Positions 48,044 to 61,923 of a stretch of DNA of 64,000 nt are shown here, piece after piece. The stretch spans positions 868,001 to 932,000 of the forward strand of contig RCTD01000022.1 of NCBI GenBank assembly GCA_014898415.1, written 5' to 3'. The position numbers and the translations under genes are program-made. This DNA is from Stromatinia cepivora. Lineage: Eukaryota; Ascomycota; Leotiomycetes; Helotiales; Sclerotiniaceae. Numbering within the stretch: position 1 is the stretch's first letter; every line of letters begins with the position of its first letter. Below the pieces are notes generated by a model. It saw only the letters and a program-made list of their open reading frames with translations, was not told the origin of the DNA and did not search any database.

Positions 48044-50691
48044 TTAAATCTATACAACTTTTTATTCAATAATTATTAAGTATTCAAAGAATCATTTTTA
48101 AAATATCATTTTTATTTTATTTATAATTCAATATTCATATCAATTCAATTATCTTTATTTAATATAGCAAAGGATTAAAATGATCTTTTTCTTATAATCT
48201 GTATTTAATGGCTAGAATAATATTTATATTTGAAAAATAAATATTAAGTTTAAGGAATCTGAGATTCAATTAATCTAGAGAATAATTCGTTTGTTTTTAT
48301 ATCAATTATATTCATTCTAAATTTCAATTTAACAAATGAATTTATTTATATTCAGATTGATTGATTTTTAATCAAATTATTTATTTTATTTTCTATTATT
48401 AATCTTTAAGTCAAATATGATCAAAAGAAATTCTCGAAATATCTTGTAATAATTCAATTCAGGGAAGATATAAATAAAGATATGAAGATAAAAGATTCTG
48501 ATAGTAATATATCGGGATCTATTTCTAATAGATTCATTATTTTATTTTCAATTATTTTTCAAGAAATCTCTTTCGAGTTTGTTTTTCTTCAATTGAAATA
48601 TTGATATCGATAATAAAAATATATATAGAATTACAAAGCTTTCCGGAATATTTATGAATAAATCGAATCGTTAATTAATCAAGTATACTTTATAAAGTTA
48701 TTTATTTTCAATTAGGGTATTATAGCTTTTTTATTCAAAACAATCATCAATATATTTAAAAGGAAGTTTGTATTTACAGTAATTATTATTAAGTTTGCAA
48801 TATTATAAAAATATCGGTCTATTTTAATATAAACTTTATTCAATAAAACCGATCTTGTTAAATAGTATAGAGATTGGATTATAATTTATATTAAAGCTTT
48901 TATATATAAGATTATTGAAGTATAGGATGAAATTGTTATTAATACTTTTCTACAAATTATTGATATTAGGATACTCCCAATTTGGGTAAATATTATGATT
49001 ATATAAATCGAGATAAATAATCAATTCGGATTATTTAACTTTTTATTTAAACAATTCAGAGATATTTTTGGAGGATTAATTTTTTAGAATTCTATTTTTT
49101 TAAAAGTTAAAGAAGAAATATATTCTATATTTATTTTTTTTCAAAATAATAAAAAATCTAAAAAGAATAAGAAGAGTATCAATTCTGGAAACAATTAAGG
49201 GATCAAGAAGATTTGGGAATATCTTTACAAAACTGAATCTAAATAGAATAATAGAATTGATTATAATTATATTATTTATAATTATAAAATTATAAAGTTA
49301 ATATTTATTGAAAAAATTAATCTATTATTCAAAAAAGTATTTAGCAAAAATAAGCTACAAATAATTAAGGATTGAATAAGATTATATTTATAGAAATAGT
49401 TTTATTTTGATTAAATCAAAAAGAAATGAATGAAAAGTTCTATTAATCCTTCAGAACTTTCAATTAATGTTATTATTTTGGATGTTCAATATAATCAATT
49501 AGGGGTATATTTTATAATAGTGAAAGTATATTATCTATTTAATAATATCTTGTTTGATAATTATAGTATTATATATATTATGAATAATATATTTTTATTA
49601 AATAATCATTGATATCGATTATCCGATCCTAATGATTTTGTAGAAGCAGGTATTTCCAGTTTCTAAATCCTAGGATATAAGGTTTATATTATTAAATGGA
49701 TTATCAAAAGAGAAGGTTATTCTAATAATGATTTAATTTTGAATGATATAATATTCATTCCTGATTTTTATATCAATATTATCTTGAAGGTTTGATTAGA
49801 AAAAGCCGATTTATGGTTCTTAGAATATAATTGTATTCTTTGTAAAAAAGATCATATAAATAATATAATAATTATTTAATATATTTGTATTAAAAATCTT
49901 GTATTCTTAGAATATAAATCATTTTTTATTTATTTAAGTATTGTTTTATTTATTCTTATATTTATTCTTATATTTATTCTTATAAATAATCCTTTTATAA
50001 TATATTTAATAATAGATAAAAAAATAAATAAAGTATTTTATTATTTTTGTAATTTATCTTTTTCAAAAAAAGATATAAATGAAATATAATATAAATATTC
50101 CAAATATTTGGAAAAGGAAGTTTTTGAATATTTAATATTTGTAATACAAAATATCAAAATAAAAGATATCATTTGTTCCAATTATACTAATTATATTTGT
50201 ATTTATATGAAGCAAATCATTTCTTATGCTTCAAGTAATTATTAATTATTTCGTTTTTTTTACAAAATTCAATAGAATCTTTTTGATTTTGATAAAGGGT
50301 ATAACAATACATTATAGCTTTTATTAATCAAAGAAATATATTATGATAAAATCTTTTTATATTCAATTTATTATAAAACATACAATGAAGTATTTGTAAT
50401 TATTCAAAGCTTTGTAATCTGGGTTCATTATAAGTACGATTTAGCGATTATAATAATCAAATAGAATAATGATATATCTGTTATTGGAATTATAGGAATA
50501 ATATTATTTGAGAAATGGATTAAGCAAGAAAGTATCGAATTCGAATTATCTTTGTTTTATATATATAAATTCAATGAAGGATTAGAATATATAGAATAAG
50601 AAATAATTACAAAATAAATAAAAATATAGATTATAATAGATTTATCGGACAAATTGTGGATAGAAATGGTACAAATTGTTATTTATCTATA

Positions 50692-50857
50692 TGTTGGAAA
50701 TGAGGCCATCATAGGATTAGAATTGAGGTCACGTGATCACAATGCCGCATAAACCATATTTGGGGATAACCTCAATTCTACTCCTATTAGAGATATAGAT
50801 CCTTAGTTCAACCTATATAATCAATAATACTATTATTTCCTGTACTAAAAGTTAACA
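50692..50857 (+). repeat. 5' LTR of element F
   Basis: 166 bp; hardly mutated compared with the right LTR. CACGTG at 50730-50735. The following bases GATTATAAG, with GAATTATGAA-type sequence in copy G, suggest an original TTATGAG primer site. Confidence 0.93.
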
Positions 50858-51299
50858 GATTATAAGATTCGGTTGTATAGTAATAATTAAAAAGCAAAGC
50901 AAATCGAGAAAGGATTAGTATAGTTAGTAGGGGTGAAATAAAGTGAAAATCAAAGTTTTCATATAATATTATCGAAACAGAATTGAAATATGATAATACA
51001 GTTTATAATTTATAATATTATAGGCTAGAGTGGAGAGCAATCTGTATAATGCCGATACAGAATTATAACAAAAATGAAAAACAAATTCGTATAACTACAA
51101 GAAAATATACTACAATATAATTTTACGAATTTTTTTATTGTTTTATTTTTATATTTCTTTATTATCCCAAACTTATTTGTTATATATTTTTTAAAACTAT
51201 TTTAAAAACCTAAAGATTATTTTCGATATTTATCAAATAGTAAGAAACCTTTATAATATCAAAATCAAATAATTTTTCGAAGCTGGATCAAAACAATTA

Positions 51300-52235
51300 T
51301 AAGCGATGGTTCAGATAAACGAAGATATAATTGAAAGGGAAAGGATGGTTTTATATAATTGATCAAATATTAGATGAATATATATAGATTATAGGATTCA
51401 ATATAGTATTTGCCTATAAGATCAATGGTTGTATATATTACAATGTCGAATTGAAATCGGAATATTTAAAGGATGAAGTGAATATGTTATTGTATATTTG
51501 TATAACATTCAATGATAACGATGAAGTTTTCATCGATGAATATTTAATAATATATATACTTTGGAGATATTTTAAATCGAAATATACCAAAATCAGTATA
51601 ATTATTGTTAATATATATATAACGATGATCCAAAACTTCAAATTTCAATTCGATATTTATTCTGATATAATTATTATCAAAGTCTGGGATAAATTGAAAA
51701 AGTATAAAAGGAAATTAGGGGCTATAAATAAAAGCTATCGATCAGTATATTAAGATCCTGTTTTGTTTTTGATTTTAATATATAATTTTCCAATCGATTA
51801 TCAAGAAATAATGGATATATTGGATATCCAAATCAATTTTAGTATCGATGATAAAATCAAGTATTTACAAATTAAGGAATTTCGTTTTAAGAATAGATCA
51901 AAACGAATACAAATTGCGAAAGGATCTAGATATACTTTTCAATATCAAGAATCAGATTTCGAGATTTCAAATAATATTTGCGATCTTTGTTAAAAGGAAG
52001 GTTATTATATATGAGATTGTTTGTATTTAATATGAACTAATAAACTCTTTTGTAGTTAATTTTGTTATCAAAAGAGAAGAGGATTATCAAATTCGAAGAA
52101 GATTTATTTCAATAAGAAAGATTAAATATACTTTATTAATAATATCTCTGAATCAAACTCCGATATTGAAGATATAATAAAGGAAGATTGCAATTTGATA
52201 AAGAAAATTATTAGTAAGATTTCCTTTAGTAAATG
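51300..52235 (+). pseudogene. Copia F gag relic with zinc knuckle
   Basis: Open stretches 51451-51753 and 51763-51993 join across one stop into a gag protein (YYNVELKSEYLKDEVN; FKSKYTKISIIIVNIYITMI; DILDIQINFSIDD). A retroviral-type zinc knuckle follows at 51979-52020 with spacing C-X2-C-X4-H-X4-C. The His codon is now Tyr and two codons are stops, each a single C-to-T step away. The knuckle would bind element RNA. The homologous piece in copy G (63530) keeps Q and R where this copy has a stop. Confidence 0.75.
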
Positions 52236-52689
52236 ATATATCAATACAAATATTTCTTTATATATATCTGATCAATCTTTATTATTCAAATCAATAGATT
52301 TTATTATTAAATAAAGGATAAAGATTGATAGGGGAGTAATGTATTATCGTTATTAGGATTTAGCGGATATAGTATACAAAGATAGTTCTAAAATACTACT
52401 TTCAAATATATTATATATATTAAAATTAGAAATAAATTTATTATCAAGAAAAAGGATCTACAAAACAGGGTTACAAAAGGAATTCAATTTTCATTATATA
52501 TATTTCAAGAAGAATAATAAGAAAATCATTTATATTAAAATGTAAGATAGAATATATATAGTTTTATATATAACTAAAGGATACAAGGATATAACTCTCT
52601 ATTCGAATATATATCAAAATGATTAGGAAAAAGGTTTTTCTTCAGAAATAATTGATAACACCAAAGATACCGATAACGAATTAATATTC

Positions 52690-55600
52690 AAGAAGAAAGA
52701 AAAATATCTATTATAATATCGAAAATTCAATCATCTAGATCCAAATAAGATCAAAAATCTATACAAGATATTCAATATAATCAAACCAATAAAGGTCCCA
52801 ATTGAATTAGATATCTACAAAGTATATATATTCATCAAAATGATTAATCGTATTCCGAAGCAATTGAATCTATATAAATCAAAAAGATTCAAACTTATAT
52901 ATTTCAATATTGTAGAATCATTTTCAAAATCGATTTAAGGGAATTATTGTTTTATATTGATCATTGATAGTTATACAAGAATAAATTGGATTATATTATT
53001 TAAACAAAAAGACGATACAATTCAAATATTAAAAACTTAGAAAAAGGAAATAAAATTGATTATTGGAGAAAAAATCATTGTAATTAAAATTAATAATATA
53101 TCAGAACTTCTACAAATTATTTGTAAATAATCATCAAATATATAATCCGAAATTATAACAATTGCTTTTTCATATTAAAACGGATTTGCAAAACAGAATA
53201 TAAGGATTACAAAAGTAGATATAAAAGCAATATTAAAAGAAACTGAATTATTATTAAAGTTTTAAAACGAAATTATAAAATATAATATTTATATTAAAAA
53301 TCATATTAATATTGATTTTAATATAAACAAAATAGATTAATCTTTTATAAAAACTTTTACAAATATAATATCAAATATAGAGATATATAAAGTTTGAAAA
53401 AACAAATGTTACATTTATATTAATCCCAAAACTATTCCGAAAAAGCAAAGATACAACAAATTGCAGGATATTTCGAAAATCGATATATTTCTAGGATATT
53501 CAAAAGTTATAAACAAATATATCAAAGTATATTCTTCAAAGTTAGATTATATATTTCGATCAAATAAAATAATCATAAATAAATCTTATCAAAAAAGAGA
53601 TTTGGATTTTAAATTAAGAAATTATGAATTAGATTTATAAAGAATAAAGAATATAATACTAGATTGAAAACCTTATAATAGATCAGTAATAAATAAGGTA
53701 TTTTCTCTATCTTCAATATCAAACATAATATTTGTATTACTTTTATTCCAAATATTCTCTCCAGTAGATATTATACCGAATTCAATGATTATATTAAATA
53801 TCCTAATTATCAAATTAAAACTAAATAAATTAGATATATCAATACTAATATACAATGAAAATGGAAATAACAATATTTAGCAAATAAATCAAGAATCTTC
53901 TTCCAAAGATATTTCAAATATCGAATCCATCATTTTAAAGATTTCAATCCAAAAGTTAACTTTTGCAGATTCTGAATCTATACCAAAAGCAAAATTTAAA
54001 ATCGTTTTAAATTTTATTAATAAATTTATTTCAATAAAATCAGAAAATAAAATAAATCTATAATCATTTGAAACTGAATAAAAGGATACAATGAATTTTG
54101 AAGACGAATCTTTAAGATATCTAATACAAAAACGGAAAAGAGATATAAAATAAAATTCTAAAGGAGAATAGGAAAGTAAGATTATAAAGATATTGATTGT
54201 GATATCTATACAGATCAAAATTCAAGAAAGTATAGAGTACATTATAATTACAATCTTAATCATTTACAAAATAAACCCTTATATCAAAAACAAGATTATT
54301 TCAAATTTTATAATTTCGTTAATAAATATAAACAATATAAAAGATATAATATATTTAATTGAAGAAATTCTGAAAATCAAAATATTAAGAATTTATAAGG
54401 AAGCAATATCGGATCGAGAATATTTTAAAAAATAAAAGAAAACTATCTAAAAGGAAATCATATTTTTGATTCAAAATAATACTTAGGAAGAATATATATT
54501 TCTTAAAAGAAGTAATCTGGTTTCAATGAAATAGATATTTACAATTAAAACCAAAAATAACAAAGTAAAACGATTCAAAACAAAATTAGTAATTCAAAAG
54601 TTCAATCAAATACTAAGAAAAAATTACAACAAAACATTTGTATCAATAATAAAACTAAATATATTCAAATTATTCTTAATTATTATTATAAAAGAAAATT
54701 TTGGAATACTTATATTTCAATATCAAAAACACTTTTACTGAATTACATTTAAAGAAAAAGATTTACCTCAAACTATCCCAAAATATTAAAATCGAAAAAG
54801 GATATATACTACAAACTCTACAAAATCTATATAATTTAAAGCAAACTAAAAAGGACTAAAGTTTATTATTGAAAAAAGAACTTTTAGATATAAACTTTAT
54901 ATAAAGTTTAGCAAACCTATATCTATATATATCTAAAGATTGTAATATAATATTATTAATATATATCGACAATATCGTTATTGCATCATATATATCATTG
55001 TAAATCATTTAATTCGATGAAAAACTATCAATCTGTTTTAATATTAAGAATCTAAAGAAGATTAATAAAATCTTAAATATTAGAATCATTTGCGATAGAA
55101 AAATATATATATTAATTATAGATCAAGAAGAATATTTTGATGTTATATTAATTAAATATAATATTATATATAGACAATATTAAATCAAGAAACTATCAAT
55201 AATGGATTATATCTATCTCTGGCCAACAATTGATAACGATAAATTGGTAGATATGAATAAATATCAATAACAAATAAAAAGTATGATTTATTTAATGATA
55301 TATATTCGATCAAATATAATATTCTCAATTGGAAGATTTTCATAATTTATAACAAAACCAGTAAAATATTATATTATAGTTTTGAAGAATTTAATATAAT
55401 ATCTATAATCAATAATCAAATAGAAATTATAATTCGGATCAAAGGGAATACAATTTGATATCTGCAAGGAATATAATATGCTTGATAATACAATAAAGAT
55501 ATATACAAATGCAGATTAAGCTAATGATAAATATAACCGGAAAAGTGTTTCAAAGGGAGTTGTAATATTCTATAAAGGCCTTATATTATAGGCTAACAAA

Positions 55601-55700
55601 AAACAAATATCTGTAATTACATCTAATATAGAATCAGAATATATTACGATAATAATATTCATTAAATAAAGAAGATAGGTTATACAAATGTTTAAGGATT
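52690..55700 (+). pseudogene. Copia F pol relic
   Basis: Integrase is about 52720-53640 (FNHLDPNKIKNLYKIF; YCFILIIDSYTRINWIILFK; ITIAFSYQNGFAKQNI; KIDIFLGYSKVINKYIKVY). Reverse transcriptase starts about 54380 (RIYKEAISDREYFKK; TIKTKNNKVKRFKTKLVIQK; NKTFVSIIKLNIFKL). RNase H is about 55500-55680 (IYTNADANDKY-like, then ANKKQISVITSNIESEYI). The motifs are those of copia RVT_2-type enzymes. Open minus-strand stretches at 53673-54218 are shadows of this frame. Dead by RIP stops. Confidence 0.8.
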
Positions 55701-56004
55701 TATTCAAATCAAATTATATTGAAAAGAATGGAGATATAATTCAAATACTTAATAATAATTAAAGTATTTTAGCTTTAATCAAGAATCTATATTTACATAA
55801 ACGATCCAAATATATAAATATCAATTATTATTTTATCAAAGATTTGATAAAAAAGGAGAAAATCGTTATTAATTATATTAATATATATAATATAATTATT
55901 AACAGAATAACGAAGTTTTATATAAGAATTACTTTCGAAAGATTCAAGAAAATGTTAGGATTAGTAGCCTAAAAGGATCGAATAGAATATCCTTAATAGA
56001 AGAG

Positions 56005-56170
56005 TATTGGAAATAAAACCATTATAGGATTAGAATTGAGATTATATGATTATAATGCCGCATAAATCATATTTAAGGATAACTTCAATTCTACTCCTAT
56101 TAAAGATATAGATCCTTAATTCAATCTATATAATCAACAATACTACTACTTTCTGCACCAAAAGTTAACA
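56005..56170 (+). repeat. 3' LTR of element F
   Basis: 166 bp, starts TATTGGAA; CACGTG of the left LTR is TATATG here. Confidence 0.93.
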
Positions 56171-56240
56171 TTATATAATATAAATCCTTTGAAGGTTAAA
56201 TCCTTTAAATCGTTTAATAAAATATTCGATATATGATTTT

Positions 56241-56410
56241 TGTGACACAACGGCCGAATAACTTGAGTATCTCTTAGAATTAAAAACTACAGATCGAAAG
56301 ATAGAACTATATGACTATATATACACAGGCCGAGAGCTCACTTAGCCTATTCGGAGAATGCTGCATTCCGACTAGGGCTCGAATCGATCACGTTGTACAT
56401 ATACGTAACA
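56241..56410 (-). mobile_element. Solo LTR of gag-only family 2
   Basis: Reverse complement of the 169-bp LTR at 15476 and 17115; ends TGTGACAC and CGTAACA. Little mutated. Flanks atttt and atccc could be a RIP-diverged duplication. Inserted in the second E copy. Confidence 0.9.
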
Positions 56411-57219
56411 ATCCCATGATTATCTTTATAAAGATAATCCTTTATTTATAAAGAAAATATCTAATAATCTTTGTCCTAATTGGAATAGAATTTATAAATA
56501 TGGATACCAAATTTATTTTTTGAATAAAAATAAAGAAATTAGAATTAATAGAAAATGATATAAAACCAATCCTCAAGTATATATTGGATATTTAATAGAT
56601 TATATCCCAGATATATTGATTTATTATATATAGATATCCAAGTTCAATAAAGTTATTATTATTTGAAATATAATGTTCAATAAGGAATTCATTTATTATA
56701 TAGATTTTATTAATCGAATGATTGATATTTATATTATAAAAGAGTTTAAACAATTTGCTAAAGTCCTTGATCTATAAGATTATATCGAAATGAACGGGAT
56801 GATTATTCAAAATAAGGATAATCATGAAGATTTCATTTATTTATTTATTTTCATGGATCGAAAAGCCCTTGATTTATCTATCAAATGTATTTCAGATTTA
56901 TTGCTTACAAACAAGCTGGTTTCGGACATAGATGCAAATCTGGAGGATAATAATGGAAATAAAGAAGTCGATCTAGAATTATTTAATTTATTTAATCCTT
57001 TAGATAATAAGAATAAGATATATAATAAAGATATATAAGCACTGGTTGATCCTTTTATTGAAGAAATTGAAGAAATCGATTCTTTTATTAAAAAGCAATT
57101 ATATCTTGTAAATAAAGATATTAATATTATTTAAAGAGATATCTATAACAATAATACAGATCCCGATTTTATTGAATATATTGATATAGAAAATATAGAA
57201 TATAAACCTATTGATTATA

Positions 57220-57528
57220 TGTCACGGAAAGCCCTGTGATCCCCTGTATCTTATGAAGGATCAAAGCGTATGCTTTCCAATCGGAATGAAGGATCTACTA
57301 GCCCTTACCAATCTACCAATTGATAAAATGATCCTGATATCCTAATAAACAAAGATCTAGCCTAATTAAAGTGTATATCGGCTAGATAACCATTCATTTG
57401 TTCTATATATACAGCTTTTGATTCATATAATCAAGGGCAAATCATTCAATTCTTTTACTCTACCAATCACGTGTACCACCTATTCCCCGATCCCTGAAAG
57501 TGCTCTGTAATCATACTATCCCGTGATA
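57220..57528 (+). mobile_element. Solo LTR of copia E inside the second E copy
   Basis: 309 bp with perfect ttata duplications (57215-57219 and 57529-57533). Unmutated; CACGTG at 57468. Confidence 0.94.
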
Positions 57529-59637
57529 TTATATTATTGAAATTCTTTATAGTATATATGAAAATAATCCAGAGATTACTTCAATCGATCAATCTTAATA
57601 TTCCAAAAGGAAGTATATATATTAGAATAATTAATCAGAATATTCTGTAAAAGAAATTCAATTATTATAAAGACTACTACGCTCTATATATTTATTTGAT
57701 TGATTTATAAAGGATTTACCGATTTATAATCTTGAATAGATACTTAAAAAAGTTTGTATTATAAAGATTGAAATACTCAGGGCTTAGATTAATCTATTTA
57801 AATTTCAATTATATAATTATTATTTGGAGTTATTTTTTTTCCAGGAATTATTTAATTCTCGTATTCCAAAGTAATCAATATATATACAAAAGTAATTATA
57901 TATATAATAATATTATCAAAAGAGCGATTCTAATACTGGATCTTATATAAAAACTATTATATTTTAAAGGATAGATTCAATAAAATTATTTTGTTTAAAC
58001 AATTTTTATTTTATATTCTGATCTAATTAATAAGGAATAAATGATATAAAGGAATGTTCTTAATTTGTAACAATTCATAGTATAATTATTATTGGAATTG
58101 AAGTAAAACTATTATTGTCTTTTATTTAATCTGCAATTAATGGATTATAGATAATATCATTTTCTCGAATTCATATATTTACAGTTCCAAAATTACCTTG
58201 TTTTTATTATTAATTAAAAGATTATTAAATAGGATATTGATTCAAATAGAACTATAATCTTGAGATTAATAATTTTAAGGTTAGAAAAACCTAATATGAA
58301 ATCGATTCTGGATTGGAATCTATAAAACCGATCCTTTTTTAATAAATATTTATATATAAATACAATAATCAAGGTCTAATCATTTGTTGTTGTTCATATT
58401 TAATAGTATAAAAAGATCTTTAAATTAAAAATATTATTAAGATTATTTATATTACTATATTAATAAATTGATTATTCCGATACCCTAATTATATATTATC
58501 TATTTAATGGATACAAAATCCTAAACAAAAATGTTATAATTAATTGAGCTTTATATAATTTATAAGATTCCCCAATTATATAATTTAAGGATTTCATTTG
58601 GATATTCGAGAAATTAAAATTGATATAATATAAGGAGGAATTGTATTTATATATTAACCCAAAATATATTGTTATAATTCTTTTTTTTGTAGATAATGTT
58701 CAAGTTATTTATTATAAAAAAAATGAATCAGTTACTACAAAGATCACCAAGGGAATTAAAACTGTATATAAATTACGAGATCTAGAAAATATTAAATGGT
58801 TTTTAGATATATATATATTCTATAATCGATTCAAAAAAAAGCTGTGATTAGTTTATAATATATATATTAAAAAGATTGTTAAGAAATTCAAAGCAATAAA
58901 CAGAATAGTAAATATATTACTTTCAATAATAATATTTCGGAAAAATCAGGGTCAAGTTTTTGTATATATTATAAAAATATATTAAAAGAAGATAGATTCA
59001 GTATTATATATTGTAATTATTATAAGAGTGGATATGTTATTCGTTGTTTTGCAATTGAATCATTATTTGATCAATTTATTAAGCAATTATATAAAAGTTG
59101 TTGATTATTGTTTACAATATCTATAGAATATAAGGTATCTTATAATCCAATATAGTAATGATCAAATACTATAACTTTTTGTTTTTTCAAATACTTCTTT
59201 TGTAAATAAATAATACAGACATTCATCAATCATTTTAAAGATATATTATATTCTTTTTCGATAACTTAATTATATAAAAAGCATTCAAATAAAATACTAT
59301 AATTATTTCAACTATCGAAACAGAACTTCTCGGAATCGAATATATATTAAAAGAAATTATGATAATCCTATATTTCTTAAAAAAAATCAATCTAACAATA
59401 AAAGAATTTATAACGATCTTTTACAACAATCAGTAAATGATTAAATTGATGATCGAAAAGAATAAATAAATTATTACAAAATTATATTATATTAATATTC
59501 AAAATATATAATTATATTAAGAATATTTAAAAAGAAACTTTTATATAATCTATTTATCAATTATTGATATAATTATTAATGAATTTATTAAAAACCTTAC
59601 AAAACAAAAATTCGAATACTTTTGATCCCTTTTCAAT

Positions 59638-60690
59638 CTACAAAATATAAATAATAGAATTATAAAGTTTGAATAATGATAATTTAGAATTTAAATAATA
59701 ATAATCTAGATTATAAAATTTAAATAACAATAATCTGAAACTTGTAATTTTTTCTTTTGATATAAATGGAATAAGTTTTATTTGGTATCCCAAATTATTA
59801 TATTTTTCTATAATATATTTCAACTTGTATATTCTATATCCATTAGGAAATAAAGAACAATCAAGATCGATTATTTCTTTGCTCTTTATTTTCCTATCCT
59901 CGAAAAAGAATAAATTTCTTTCTAAGTTCAATAGTTTGAAGTTCAAATAAAAAAGCCTTTGGATTATTCGTAATAATCAATAAACGAGAAATAATTAGAA
60001 GAATTAGAGTTATTGATATTATTGATATTACAAAAGCCAAAGGATCATTCTTCCTCTCTTTTTTCTTCAGATATACTATCTGTTTCTTTCTTCTTTTTTT
60101 CTTCATCACTTTTTTTCTTTTATCCTTATTATTGTTTTTCGAAATTATAATATATTTTTTTCATTCGGTTTTTTGAAGATTTTGATGAATAATATAACGA
60201 AAAGAAGGGGAACGATGATATAGGGGAGAAAGAATAATTTCTTTTTTCTTTTTGATCTTTAGTATCATTTTTATTGTAATTCTGTATTTTTGTTTGGATT
60301 ATATAATCAATGATTAGTATATTATAAAGATGGGGGATGAATAAAGAATTTATTTTCGAATTTTGTTAATGAATAGTGATATAATAATCTATCAAAAGAT
60401 AGAAGAAAACTAATAAGGGAGTATATAAATAAGTATTATAATTTTAATATCGATGATTATTTAGTTTAGAAGAATTAATAAAGTATTCATTATAGAAATT
60501 ATATTTTTTAGTGATTAATGATTTTATATATCGAATATATAAATGATTGTTTTTTTCTTTATAATTTCTTTTATCTTTTGTTTTGATTAAAGAGCCAATA
60601 ACTTTCGATGATTTTTTTTCTTTTTCTTCTTTATCTAATTTATTATTCGAAAAACCCAATATCGAAGAATCGAATGGATCGTTGTTATCA
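59638..60690 (-). pseudogene. Antisense reading region in the second E copy
   Basis: Same three minus-strand stretches as 11309-12350: 60444-60690 (LDKEEKEKKSSKVIGSLIK, YLYIRYIKSLITKKYNFYNE), 59894-60109 (KKKRRKKQIVYLKKKERKND then FVISIISITLILLII), and 59638-59946 (LFPNGYRIYKLKYIIEKYN, SLFKLYNS). The frame change between the last two is at the same place, which argues against a random error in one copy. Length, charge pattern and hydrophobic segment are kept although nucleotide changes differ. Unknown family. Confidence 0.45.
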
Positions 60691-61923
60691 AATGGAGAAA
60701 CTTTTCCTTTTTTCTTTCCTTTATCGAGTGATCTTTGTTTCGATAATTATAAATATAGGATTAATAAAATCTTTCAATTATATAATAGAATTCAAAAATG
60801 AAACCTATTTTCAAATTACTATTTGAATTTATAATAGACAATTGATTATAATGAATAATAATTCCTGTTGGAAATGAGGCCATCATAGGATTAGAATTTA
60901 GGTCACGTGATCACAATGGTGCATAGACCATATTTGGGGATAACCTTAAATCTATTTCTATTAGAATTATAAATCCTTAGTTCAATCTATATAATCAATA
61001 ATACTATTATTTCTTATATTAAAAGTTAATAAATTATGAAATCCAGTTATACAATAATGATTAGAAAACAAAACAAATCGAGAAAGGATTAGTATAACTA
61101 GTAGAGGTGAAATAAAATGAAAATCAGAGTTTTCATATAATATCATTAAAATAGAGTTGAAATACAATAATACAGTTTATAATTCACAATATTATAGACC
61201 AAAGTGAAGAGCAATCTGTATAATACTGATACAGAATTATAGCAGAAACGAAAAGCAAATTCGTATAATTATAAGAAAACATATTACAATATAATTTTAC
61301 GAATTTTCTTATTGTTTTATTTTTATATTTCTTTATTATTCTGAATCTATTTATTATATACTTTTTAAAACCATCTTAAAAACCTAAAGATTATCTTTGA
61401 TATCTATTAAACAATAAGAAATCTTTACAATATCAAAATCAAATAATCCTTCGAAGTTCGATCAAAATAATTATAAGTGATAATTCAAATAAACAAAGAT
61501 ACAATTGAAAGAGAAAGGATGATTTTATATAATTGATCAAATATTAAATGAATATATATAGATTACAGGATTCAATATAGTATCTGTTTATAAAATCAAT
61601 AGTCGTATATATTACAATATCGAATTGAAATCGGAATACTTAAAGGAAGAAGTGAATATATTATTATATATTTGTACAATACTCAATGATAATGATGAAA
61701 TCTTTACCAACGAATATTCAATAGTATATATATTCTGGAGATATTTTAAATCAAAATATATTAGAATCAGTACAATTATAATCAATATATATATAACGAT
61801 AATCCAGAATTTCAAATTCTAATCCGATATTCATTCTGATATAATCATTATCGAAGTTTGGGATAAATTGAAAGAGTATAGAAGGAAATTAGGGATTATA
61901 GACAAAAGCTATCGATTAGTATA

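Larger units (their letters stand above)
50692..56170 (+). mobile_element. Complete Ty1/copia element F (5.48 kb)
   Basis: 166-bp LTRs at 50692-50857 (TGTTGGAA to GTTAACA) and 56005-56170 (TATTGGAA to GTTAACA). Duplication ctata on the left is ttata on the right, one C-to-T change. The uninterrupted E sequence near 8250 confirms the junction. Gag, integrase, reverse transcriptase and RNase H are in copia order. Confidence 0.93.
49430..59640 (+). pseudogene. Gag-pol relic of the second E copy (in pieces)
   Basis: Protease / pre-integrase piece 49480-49870, integrase pieces 50080-50691 and 56171-56800, linker 56790-57120 (open frame 56790-57038, DRKALDLSIKCISDLLLTNK), reverse transcriptase 57600-58850 (FFVDNVQVIYYKKNES) and RNase H to about 59600. 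Homologous block by block to 7086-11356, with independent RIP changes. Comparing the two copies can recover many original codons. Confidence 0.78.
47716..60865 (+). mobile_element. Second copia E copy, four times interrupted
   Basis: A 5' LTR (47716-48024) and interior follow E at 5273-13557 almost to its 3' LTR, where element G cuts in. Interruptions: F at 50692-56170, solo LTR 56241-56410, solo E LTR 57220-57528 and G from 60866. Its reverse transcriptase lacks about 110 bp near 58482 relative to the other copy. Inserted in gypsy D. Confidence 0.88.

Noticed and set aside
51438..51641. Minus-strand hydrophobic frame (and its match at 61612-61815)
   Set aside because: Exact antisense shadow of the copia F gag frame, repeated in copy G only because the gag is.
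53673..54218. Two minus-strand frames of 66 and 109 codons
   Set aside because: They lie opposite the copia F integrase-to-reverse-transcriptase frame and have no independent support.
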